Assembly (NCBI GenBank): GCA_963210315.1
Contig: OY723245.1
Span: 558,001 to 622,000 of the forward strand
From: Rhynchopus euleeides
Lineage: Eukaryota > Euglenozoa > Diplonemea > Diplonemida > Diplonemidae
Direction of reading: 5' to 3'
DNA length: 64,000 nt
Shown piece after piece: positions 42,218 through 50,731 of the stretch; position 1 is the stretch's first letter; every line of letters starts with the position of its first letter. The notes under the pieces were generated by a model. That model had not been told where the DNA came from. It searched no databases and saw only the letters and a list, made by a program, of their open reading frames with translations. The position numbers and the translations under genes were made by a program.

Positions 42218-43264
42218 TAGGGCAGTGAACCCAATAAACGACGTTTATTTCAGAAACCGTTTTTAAATAAACGTTAAACGTTTATAAACGCTAAACGTTT
42301 AGCGTTTATTTAGCGAAGCAGCTTGTGCCCACACCCCACCCACATAATCTGACCTCACACACTCCCACACGATTCTGGTGGCAGAAAGTGCCCAATATGC
42401 TCCGGAAACTCAATTCCGCCCACTCCCAGGGGGTGGTACGCCCCCGACGATGCCGTTTTTAGCAACCAAAATTTTTGGGACAGAACTTGTACCTGGGCTG
42501 CACACCACAGGACACATCAAGCAGAACAAGCACACCTCAACCTGCCAGATGCACAGAAGAACTGTTGTCGTTGATTGTTCTGAAACATAACAGCTTCTCG
42601 GTGCCCTCCAGAGGCCAAAAGGCAAGCCAATATGAGGTAATCGCGCCAGGAACAGTTGTGGGAGAAGTATGGTACAGTTCGCGTCCCATTTGACGCTGTT
42701 CTTGGGAGCTTACGGCAGCTGGGTCTGTGGCACGGCGCATCCGTTGCCAGGGAGCGCGTCCTCGGGTGTGGTGCCTCACTTGTGATCATGTGGCACAGGG
42801 ACGCCATACGAGAGTCTCTCAGATGCCTCCTCTGATGGGAGGCAACTGACTGGAACAGGCACCTGGTACAGCAGGCACGGGTACAAGAAGTGGCCAGAAA
42901 TAGCGCCGATGGTTTCGACCTTGCGCTTCGACATCTTGCTGTCCTCACCGCAGCGGTGCCCCACCGCCCTGGAATTTGGGGTGTGGTGCGCTGGCCATGA
43001 TGTATTATGATGTAAAGTGACTCAGTGGCAGAGCCTGCAGGGAAACGTTTATTAAGCGTTTGGGGGCCCTCGCTACCAAGTGTGACTGAGTGAGAAAAAG
43101 TGAGAAGTCAGCCATGTTTGGCTGACAACTGACGACTCGTGACTCACAGTGACTCGTAGCGAGGGCCCCCTTTATCTGAACGTTTATTTCCGCTCAGAAT
43201 TCTGAAAAACGCTAAACGTTTATAAACGCTAAACGTTTTCAACGTTTATTTAATCACTGCCCTA
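42218..43264. mobile_element. TIR element C1 (GGGCAGTGA ends, word AAACGTTTA)
   Basis: Ends TAGGGCAGTGAACCC and TAATCACTGCCCTA. Subterminal arms iterate AAACGTTTATAAACGCT. Interior 42372-42905 is homologous to the right half of E1, so the element is a chimera. It contains MITE J. It serves as empty-site reference for M and N in C2. The right flank is 12 G. Confidence 0.85.
43062..43170. mobile_element. 109-bp MITE J in C1
   Basis: Ends GGGGGCCCTCGCTAC and complement; flanked by TTT on both sides (43059-43061, 43171-43173). C2 lacks it and reads AAGCGTTTATCTG, so TTT is a 3-bp target duplication. The interior repeats GTGACTGAGTGAG and GACTCACAGTGACTCG, and is itself foldable. Confidence 0.85.
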
Positions 43265-43715
43265 GGGGGGGGGGGGATAAACAGATATCACAGAACTGTT
43301 TGGCTTAGTTATTCGACAATAAGAAATCGGAGCGGGACGGAATTCCATGTTTTTTTTGGGGGCCCCGGCAACCCAATACCGCCTGACGAAGTGCAGCGAC
43401 ATACCACACCGCAGGCCAGGCATCTTTGATGAAGTTTGGTGGAGTGGGGGGTGGGGGTGGGAGTGGGAGGGGGGGGGGGGGGTAGGGGGGGTCATAAGCC
43501 CCCCTAAAAACGTACGAAAACCAAAATTTTCAACATACCATCAGAACCGCCCTAATACCTGATCTGACCCGAAAATCCGACCCATACCCCCCCGGAAACT
43601 GTCTGGGGCCCACTTGTGACACCTGATACGCACTTTTGTGATGATTTTTTGGGGTCCTAAAAAATGTACCTCAGTTTCGTACCTTGCCTTTGTACCTGAA
43701 CCACTCCCGACCGCA

Positions 43716-43985
43716 TTATTTCGTTCTTTGCCTTTTCTGCGGTGGTTCTGGCTCAGGTGGCACGCATGTTGCCTTCCCCAGTGCCTCGGCAAGGTCTTTC
43801 TTGACCTGATTAGTGGGAATGTTGTGTTGTTGCGTCAGCAGAATGAGTTCAGCCACCTTCTGGGTGTAGTACTTCGATCGCATATGGGTCATTGTGAGTA
43901 CTTCGTATGCCTGGGAGGCTGCATCGGCATTAGTAGGCAGCGTTGTAGATGCTTTTGCTTCGTCGATCTTAGCCTGTGAAGGCAC
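43716..43985 (-). CDS. Small Lys-rich B-element protein (or last exon)
   Basis: 89 codons, ending PPEPEPPQKRQRTK, a likely nuclear signal. Helical central part (YEVLTMTHMRSKYYTQKVAE, LTQQHNIPTNQVKKDLAEAL). The first Met is preceded by a TTCACAG-like acceptor in the B1 copy, so it may be the 3' exon of the gene whose first exon is 45651-44962. Frame conservation against the decayed B1 copy argues it is real coding sequence. Confidence 0.5.
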   Translation of the reverse strand: MPSQAKIDEAKASTTLPTNADAASQAYEVLTMTHMRSKYYTQKVAELILLTQQHNIPTNQVKKDLAEALGKATCVPPEPEPPQKRQRTK

Positions 43986-44450
43986 GATTGGGATATTGTA
44001 CGCCCTGAGAGCCGAAGTGGCTGTGTAATGACTGTGTAATTTGCGCCCCGCAGGATATGCACACCACGCAGTCTCGACAACACGTATGAGAGTGTACCAT
44101 GTGGGGACTCAACAAGGTCATTGGATCGGCATCTGCCTGCCGACTCAGCCCCCACACAGTGCGACCGCAAGGTCGCCAGGGGAATACCAGTGTTTAAGAT
44201 ACTGTTACGAAAAACGGGGCTTAGCCCCGGTTTTTGAGATTTTGCCCCGAAAAACCGGGGGTGCCTCTTTTTTTTTTCCACCGGGATTTTTCTGAGATTC
44301 TGTCCGGGTACTATTCCAGGGTACTTTTTGGCCAGAGGAGGCCGGGGGCAAGAGCACAGTGCCCTGCCCCAGGGTTAGCCCGATGAACCTGTTGAGCACA
44401 AGGTGCACGTTGACTACATGCGGCGTGCGACTATGGAGCAGAATCAGCTG

Positions 44451-44501
44451 TTCGCTACCGTGGCCTCCGGCGGCTGGGGGGCTCCGCCCCCCAGACCCCC
44501 C
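44451..44501 (+). repeat. Dispersed GC-hairpin unit, copy 2
   Basis: TTCGCTACCGTGGCCTCCGG, then CGGCT, GGGGGGCTCCGCCCCCC and AGACCCCCC. Start is 160 bp before copy 3. Confidence 0.85.
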
Positions 44502-44610
44502 TGTGCCGTCTGCCTGTCTTATATCCAACACCCTTTGAGGTCAATTGGGGATGGAATACAGACCACCCGGGAGGATGCAGGCAGCTCACAGAATCGTACG
44601 GTTACAAGGA

Positions 44611-44668
44611 ACAGATGCTCACTACCGTGGCCTCCGGCGGCTGGGGGGCTCCGCCCCCCAGACCCCCC
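44611..44668 (+). repeat. Dispersed GC-hairpin unit, copy 3
   Basis: Begins ACAGATGCTCACTACCGTGG, followed by the same hairpin. The preceding 40 bp (GGATGCAGGCAGCTCACAGA) match the segment before copy 5, so the repeated unit is longer than the hairpin. Confidence 0.85.
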
Positions 44669-44961
44669 ATGTGGCCTGTGCCTGTCCAGAACCAAGTCTG
44701 CAAGGGCAACCTGCGGTGCTTTCAACACCACCGCGCTCTCCCGAACGCCTTTCTCATCGACTGGCTCCTTCGCGTTGGCGCCAAGAAGGAGCGCGCTCCT
44801 CTCGGACCTGGCAGCGGCCCCCGCAGAGGAGCCACCCTGCCCATCCCAGTTGAGTGGCGTGGGGTGGGGTGGGGTTGTGGGAAGGGAAGCCCTTCCAGTT
44901 GGGGAAATGGCTGAAATTTTACCCCCGATTACCCCCGGTTTTCGGCGCGCAGCCCGGAACC

Positions 44962-45651
44962 CTATCTTTTACCCTGGGAATACCCTCCCCTGGCGTTGTA
45001 CAACCCTACTCTCAACCCTCGGGTCCTCTCCTGGAGGCGGTGGTGGCGGGCCCGCAACGCTTCGTACTTCCGGTACAGACTGAGGTAGTCTGCCCGGCTG
45101 ACCCGCTCATTGCTTCCTAGATCATCTGCTGCTCTGGAGCTGCCATCACTCTCACTGCCCACATCAGTTGGTGTGGGGGTAGGAGCAGGACGAGTGGGAG
45201 GAGTAGGAGTGCAGGTGACATCTTTCTTGGCTAGCAAGGAACGCCGCTTTTCCCGCACGTGCGTGCAGTTGATGCACCACTGCATATATCTGTCGTCACC
45301 ACGTCCCACTCGCTCTCCTATGTACCCAGCCCGACGGAGCGCCCGAAATAATGTCGCCTCACCGATGTCGTGTGCCGTTTTCTTTTTACGCAGGTCTGCC
45401 ACAACGCTCTCTGCCGAGACCCCGCACATCTCCCGTTTGGCGAGCGTCTTTCGAGCAAGGTACTCCTCTGCAGCAGCATCTGACACCTCTGCGAGGCCCT
45501 GGGCACGCGGCATGTGTTGCTCGGCGTGCTGAGTGAGCGTAGTGACACCCTTCCCTTGCAAAGAACGAAATAATGCGGTCGGGAGTGGTTCAGGTACAAA
45601 GGCAAGGTACGAAACTGAGGTACATTTTTTAGGACCCCAAAAAATCATCAC
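44962..45651 (-). CDS. B-element protein with HTH-like segment (intact in B2)
   Basis: An open frame of 229 codons; the likely start is an internal Met (MPRAQGLAEVSDAAAEEYLA, about codon 47), since upstream codons lie in the inverted repeat. The first domain reads as several short helices ending in IGEATLFRALRRAGYIGERVG, compatible with a helix-turn-helix or wHTH, then CINCTHVREKRRSLL, a Pro/Thr linker (CTPTPPTRPAPTPTPT), an acidic stretch and a basic helix (YLSLYRKYEALRARHHRLQE). The B1 copy has a frameshift. X is inserted just downstream. Probably a DNA-binding protein of the element; no catalytic motif seen. Confidence 0.55.
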   Translation of the reverse strand: MMIFWGPKKCTSVSYLAFVPEPLPTALFRSLQGKGVTTLTQHAEQHMPRAQGLAEVSDAAAEEYLARKTLAKREMCGVSAESVVADLRKKKTAHDIGEATLFRALRRAGYIGERVGRGDDRYMQWCINCTHVREKRRSLLAKKDVTCTPTPPTRPAPTPTPTDVGSESDGSSRAADDLGSNERVSRADYLSLYRKYEALRARHHRLQERTRGLRVGLYNARGGYSQGKR

Positions 45652-45841
45652 AAAAGTGCGTATCAGGTGTCACAAGTGGGCCCCAGACAGTTTCCGGGGG
45701 GGTATGGGTCGGATTTTCGGGTCAGATCAGGTATTAGGGCGGCTCTGATGGTATGTCGAAAATTTTGGTTTTGTACGGGCTTATGACCCCCCCTAGGGCA
45801 GTGAACCCAATAAACGACGTTTATTTCAGAAACCGTTTTTA

Positions 45842-46208
45842 CTGGGGGGGGGCAAATACAAGCATACATGCTAATACAAGCATACATGCGAATACAAGCA
45901 TATTATGAAAATCCGGATTTAAATAAAATTTTCAGGCTAATAGAAGCATATATGCTTCTATTAGCCTGGTAGAAAATAATGGGGATTTTTGGGGTTTTTG
46001 GGGGGTTTTCCACCACAAAAATATAAATTTTTCTACCAGGCTAATACAAGCATGTATGCTTGTATTAGCCTGGTCAACAAAAATTAGGTTTTTAGTATGC
46101 TTGTATTCGCAGTATAATCATTTATAATTTTTCCAGAAAGCCCCGCATTATGCGAGCTGGCACGCTTAATACAAGCATATATGCTTGTATTTGCCCCCCC
46201 CCCCCCAG
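45842..46208. mobile_element. TIR element M (word AAGCATATATGCTT)
   Basis: Ends CTGGGGGGGGCAAATACAAG and complement; TA on both sides; C1 provides the exact empty site (CCGTTTTTAAATAAACG). 367 bp. The arms and interior iterate AATACAAGCATA / AAGCATATATGCTT. Non-coding. Confidence 0.93.
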
Positions 46209-46637
46209 TAAATAAACGTTACTGGGGGGGGGCAATTAATCGTAAGTAGTCGAATAATCGTAAGGGGGCGATTAATTGTACAACATTTTCTGGGCCATTT
46301 ATACGTAAATTTGTTTTGAATAATCGTAGGGGTTACGATTATTCACTTTTGGCCAAATTTCTGACTTTTCCCCAGAGGATCAAGCAACAGGAACAGCAGG
46401 GAACCCACTCAGGCTGTAAAAAGTGGAGAATCGGTCGTCATAGACCGGTGATTGAGTCACCCCACATGTCGGAGCACACATGCCCCGAGTTTAATGGGAA
46501 GAGAGCATGGTTTGAGGCCCCCCGCCCCCAGGTACCCTGCCAGTGAGGTGAGCCTGGGGGGGGCACCAAAATCCTGGGGTGGCCCATACGCAACCTCAGG
46601 AAGATGGACACAGTCCAGAAACTGTACCCCACAAGGA

Positions 46638-46695
46638 ACAGATGTCCACTACCGTGGCCTCCGGCGGCTGGGGGGCTCCGCCCCCCAGACCCCCT
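46638..46695 (+). repeat. Dispersed GC-hairpin unit, copy 4
   Basis: ACAGATGTCCACTACCGTGG followed by the hairpin GGGGGGCTCCGCCCCCC. Confidence 0.85.
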
Positions 46696-46797
46696 GGAGC
46701 CCTTCGATACCCATCAAGTCAGGGAATCCAACCACTCCAGTAGCCTCAGGCCTCAGGAGGACGCAGCCAACTCACACAGAATCTACGCCCACAATGA

Positions 46798-46855
46798 ACA
46801 GATGTTCACTACCGTGGCCTCCGGCGGCTGGGGGGCTCTGCCCCCCAGACCCCCC
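46798..46855 (+). repeat. Dispersed GC-hairpin unit, copy 5
   Basis: ACAGATGTTCACTACCGTGG followed by GGGGGGCTCTGCCCCCC; 160 bp after copy 4, the same spacing as copies 2 and 3. Confidence 0.85.
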
Positions 46856-48375
46856 TTGTAGCGTGTGCCCATGGCCACCCACCAGCCACGGCACCAAAAA
46901 GGTGGCCAATCGTTCACACTTCGACGCACAGTAAATGGCCCCCAATAACTCAAAAAAATTTGAGTAGAGTCACCGTGAAGAGAGTTTGAACCGTTGATGT
47001 CAAAAACGACCCTCTTGTGTGGAAGAACGACGCTGTGCCACCCCCATTTTCCTAACAAACTCGCCCCCCAAAAAAATGTATTGGGATTCCGAAATTTGGC
47101 CCAAAAATCTCACATTTAGCAGCATGCATGAACCCACAGGGTCCGACATCGGATGTCGGACCCCACCGTGTGCCCATCTGGATGACTCAAGCGCCTCACA
47201 CCGGGTCCCTCCCCTCCTGGTGGCCCACCGGGGTGCTATGGCCAGTTTCCACCGGTGATGTTGCTCTGTGCACGGAATGCCGGTGAGACAGGCCGAGAAT
47301 GCGACCCCTCACACCCACCCCCACCCCACCAATTGACATTCTGAACAGCAAAACGGGTAAATTTTTGCCAAAAGTGAATAATCGTAACCCCTACGATTAA
47401 TCACCACCGTTGAAAAATTGTAAATTTTGGGACACCCGATTTATACAGACCGCGTCGCTAAATAATCGTAGGGGTTACAATTATTTGACCCCCCCCAGTA
47501 AACGTTTATAAACGCTAAACGTTTAGCGTTTATTTAGCGAAGCAGCTTGTGCCCACACCCCACCCACATACTCTGACCTCACACACTCCCACACGATTCT
47601 GGTGGCAGAAAGTGCCCAATATGCTCCGGAAACTCAATTCCGCCCACTCCCAGGGGGTAGCATGCCCCCGACGATGCCGTTTTTAGCAACCAAAAATTTT
47701 GGGACAGAACTTGTACCTGGGCTGCACACCACAGGACACATCAAGCAGAGCAAGCACACCTCAACCTGCCAGATGCACAGAAGAACTGTTGTCGTTGATT
47801 GTTCTGAAACATAACAGCTTCTCGGTGCCCTCCAGAGGCCAAAAGGCAAGCCAATATGAGGTAATCGCGCCAGGAACAGTTGTGGGAGAAGTATGGTACA
47901 GTTCGTGTCCCATTTGACGCTGTTCTTGGGAGCTTACGGCAGCTGGGTCTGTGGCACGGCGCATCCGTTGCCAGGGAGCGCGTCCTCGGGTGTGGTGCCT
48001 CACCTGTGAGCATGTGGCACAGGGACGCCATACGAGAGTCTCTCAGATGCCTCCTCTGATGGGAGGCAGCTGACTGGAACAGGCACCTGGTACAGCAGGC
48101 ACGGGTACAAGAAGTGGCCAGAAATAGCGCCGATGTTTTCGACCTTGCGCTTCGACATCTTGCTGTCCTCACCGCAGCGGTGACCCCCCGCCCTGAAATT
48201 TGGGGTGTGGTGTGCTGGCCATGATATATTATGGTGTAAAGTGACTCAGTGGCAGAGCCTGCAGGAAACGTTTATTAAGCGTTTATCTGAACGTTTATTT
48301 CAGCTCAGAATTCTGAGAAACGTTAAACGTTTATAAACGCTAAACGTTTTCAACGTTTATTTAATCACTGCCCTA

Positions 48376-49196
48376 GGGGGGGGGGGGTCAGGGTGTCGCA
48401 AGGCCCAGCAATAAACGCGCCACCCCTCCCCCGTTGATAACTTGGGCTTCGCCGGAACTATCAACAAAATCCACCCCTCTCCCCATCTCAGCCAGATGGC
48501 TTACAGCTTTCAGGAATCCCCCCATTTCGATCACCACTAAAGGCAGGGCGAAAGGAGAGTGCGCGGATGCGCGGCACATGACACCAGACCCGGCAGGGGT
48601 GTGTGCCCAACCAAGCCATCTCGTCAGAGGTGGCTTCGCCGGATGCTGCTGGTTTCATGGGACAACCCTTGTTCGCGGGATACACCGAGCGATGGTGGTG
48701 GGGGAGGGCAACCGCAGAGTCACGCACACACCACACACCACACCCTCCAGAAGAATGGTGAGGCAGGAGCTGAGCAAGCCCACTGCCCTGCCACGCCGCT
48801 GCGATGGGAGGAGGGGGCAGGGGAGGGTAAGGTTACGGGGAGGGGGGGGGGGGGTAGTGAAATAGAGGTAGAAGGGAGCACAAGAATGATCACCCTTCAC
48901 TCGCTATGCAGGTGGGGGGGGTAAGGGGGGGGAGAACATATGCTTGCTCCGGACAACGAAGCAAAACACACGCACACCCCCCCCCCCTCCCGACACAAAA
49001 CAACACCACATCACAACCCCTTGTCAAGATTACCGGTGTATTGAGGGTGGTGGGGGGCTGGGGGATGCGCACCGACCCCAGCTCCGCCACCGCCACCACC
49101 ACCCCCTCGCTGAAGGAAACCTGTATGATTTATTTTGGCGGGGGTGCTCCTCTGGCAAGCTCCCTGCGAGAGGAGAGGAGAGGGGGGGCTGTGGGT
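48376..49196. other. Spacer after the transposon zone
   Basis: 820 bp, G runs at 48376-48387 and 48841-48853, a C run at 48979-48989, a small inverted repeat GTTGATAA...(T)ATCAAC near 48433-48466. No supported gene. Confidence 0.5.
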
Positions 49197-50555
49197 TTAC
49201 TGTATGCCCTCTGCCGTGAGGAAGCGGAGGAGGTGCACCGTCGCGACGATGCACAGCGAGCCGAGGATCAGGTTCATCGCGAGGAAGGAGTGGTGGCTGA
49301 GGGCGGTGAATCCGAAGTTTGCAAGGGAGATGACGCCCCCGATGCCGCACATGACAGAGAAGAAGACTCCCCCTTCTGCGCCGTACATTTTGGGGCTCGC
49401 GCAGAGCGTCGGCATAATGCTGAAAACCATGAAGCGTGAGGCGGCGACAGCCACCAGCATGCCGTACTGCAGGGCATACACACGCACACAGCTGCACACC
49501 ATGAGCACCGCAGCAAGGCTTGCGTTGACAAACACCGACACCCGGATGCCCCTGGTGAGGAGCCAGCCCACCAGCGGGATGAGAACTCCAGTGGCAGGCA
49601 TGATGATGCTGAAGGCTGTGTTGAGGTCCAGAGCCTTCGCATCGCTGCCCGTCAGCCACTTGCTCTCCCCGAGGATGTTCGTCATGTAGAAGTATTTGCA
49701 GACGAAGAAGGCGCAATACCACTGCAGCACCGACAGAAACTTATAGGAGCACACCCTCTCCCACACACCCTCCTGCGCACCCTCCGCACGCTCCTTCTTC
49801 GCCTCCTCCGACGCAGACCCGAGGGGCTTCAGCAGATGGTAGGACCCGACTGCGCCAAGCAGGGCCATCCCGCCGTAGCCGAGGAAGAGGACACGGAGGC
49901 TCACCCCTTTGTGGATGTACAGCAGCCGCACGACATAGTATCCGAGAGTGGAGGCGTCGGCAGCGCCCATCAGGGAGCTGCTGGCCAGGCCCATGTATAC
50001 CGCAGGGAAGAGGTAGGCGGGGAGGGCGAGGAAGGGGAGGCAGGCACAGAGGCCCAGGGAGGCGACCATGGTGTAGGCGACGAGGGACATGTCCTGCCAT
50101 GTGTCGCTGCCGAGCCAAGCTTCGGCTCCGTCGGTGCTGAGGGCGAGGAGGCAGTAGGACAGTGCCTTGATGAGCAGCGCGCCCGCCGCAATGTGCCTAG
50201 GGGGTATACGGTGCATCAGGATGCTGAGGGGGAATGACGCAACGTTGAGCCCAACGTAGGCTAGCGTGAACATCAGGTCGAGGCGGCGCTGCTGCGCAGG
50301 GCAGCACGCCTCTGTCTGCGTGGATGCGTTGCAGGCGGCCCGCTCGCTGTCGTCGCAGATCCAGCGGAACTGCCCCGACTGGTAGAGAGCGGGCAGCAGC
50401 GCCTGGTAGCCCATCGCCTCCATCGACAGCAGGAAGCCGATGGCCAGGGCGCTGCCCCACCGCAGCAGGGCCGCGGTGGTGACATGTGTGGGTGGCCCAG
50501 AGGCCCCCAGCAGGGGCCCCCCCTCCCCCACCCCCGCCTTGTCCTGGATGTCCAT
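49197..50555 (-). CDS. MFS-type transporter, SLC43-like
   Basis: 452 residues from ATG 50555, intronless. About 12 hydrophobic segments: TM1 near 35-55 (LLRWGSALAIGFLLSMEAMG), an extracellular loop with Cys and a sequon (CDDSERAACNASTQ..CC), then TMs through residue 215, a charged central cytosolic loop (SASEEAKKERAEGAQEG), and a second half with six segments (YCAFFVCKYFYMTN, SIIMPATGVLIPLVGWLL, VFVNASLAAVLMVC, and so on). The arrangement, RLDLMFTLAYVGLN in TM2 and the glycine-rich turns recall SLC43 / LAT3-type amino-acid facilitators of the major facilitator superfamily. The substrate cannot be read from the sequence. A CCCCCAG acceptor-like site lies just upstream of the ATG. Confidence 0.75.
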   Translation of the reverse strand: MDIQDKAGVGEGGPLLGASGPPTHVTTAALLRWGSALAIGFLLSMEAMGYQALLPALYQSGQFRWICDDSERAACNASTQTEACCPAQQRRLDLMFTLAYVGLNVASFPLSILMHRIPPRHIAAGALLIKALSYCLLALSTDGAEAWLGSDTWQDMSLVAYTMVASLGLCACLPFLALPAYLFPAVYMGLASSSLMGAADASTLGYYVVRLLYIHKGVSLRVLFLGYGGMALLGAVGSYHLLKPLGSASEEAKKERAEGAQEGVWERVCSYKFLSVLQWYCAFFVCKYFYMTNILGESKWLTGSDAKALDLNTAFSIIMPATGVLIPLVGWLLTRGIRVSVFVNASLAAVLMVCSCVRVYALQYGMLVAVAASRFMVFSIMPTLCASPKMYGAEGGVFFSVMCGIGGVISLANFGFTALSHHSFLAMNLILGSLCIVATVHLLRFLTAEGIQ

Positions 50556-50731
50556 CCAGGCAGGAGTGGCCTGGGGGCAGGTGGTTGGTGCTGAGGGAAA
50601 GGAAGGGGGTGAGGGTCTGGCTGTGTCTATCGAGGCGGAAAAGCAGTGTTGCTGGGGGGTGGGTGGGGGTGGGGGCGGGGGGGGTGGCTTTTGTCGCACC
50701 ACTTGATGCGGCCCCGCCCACACGGGTGTGG

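Larger units (their letters stand above)
40692..42219. mobile_element. TIR element B1 (TAGGGGGGGTCATAAG ends)
   Basis: Inverted repeats of about 240 bp (40692-40930 and 41985-42219). The left end is TAGGGGGGGTCATAAGCC. Contains damaged copies of the two B proteins on the minus strand. Abuts C1 at a shared TA. Confidence 0.85.
44188..44975. mobile_element. hAT-like element X inserted in B2
   Basis: Ends CAGTGTTTAAGATA and TATCTTTTACCCT(G); flanked by GGGAATAC on both sides (44180-44187 and 44976-44983). The B1 sequence GGGGAATACTCTCCCC is the empty site. No transposase frame. Contains two copies of the GC-hairpin unit 160 bp apart, and palindromes such as ACGGGGCTTAGCCCCGGT near the left end. 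Confidence 0.8.
43483..45795. mobile_element. TIR element B2 (with hAT-like X inside)
   Basis: Same termini and inverted repeats as B1. Larger because element X is inserted at 44188. The two minus-strand coding frames are intact here. Abuts C2 at a shared TA, as B1 abuts C1. Left flank is a G run of at least 14. Confidence 0.85.
46222..47498. mobile_element. TIR element N (word TAATCGTA)
   Basis: Ends CTGGGGGGGGCAATTAATCG and complement; TA on both sides; C1 gives the exact empty site (AAACGTTAAACG). The arms repeat TAATCGTA(A/G)GGG and GGGGTTACGATTA. The 1.28-kb interior holds two GC-hairpin units 160 bp apart, and no gene. Confidence 0.93.
45794..48375. mobile_element. TIR element C2 (carries M and N)
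   Basis: Same ends and arms as C1. Two insertions, M and N, sit 12 bp apart in its left arm. The homologous interior lies at 47600-48185. It lacks MITE J. Followed by 12 G. Confidence 0.85.
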
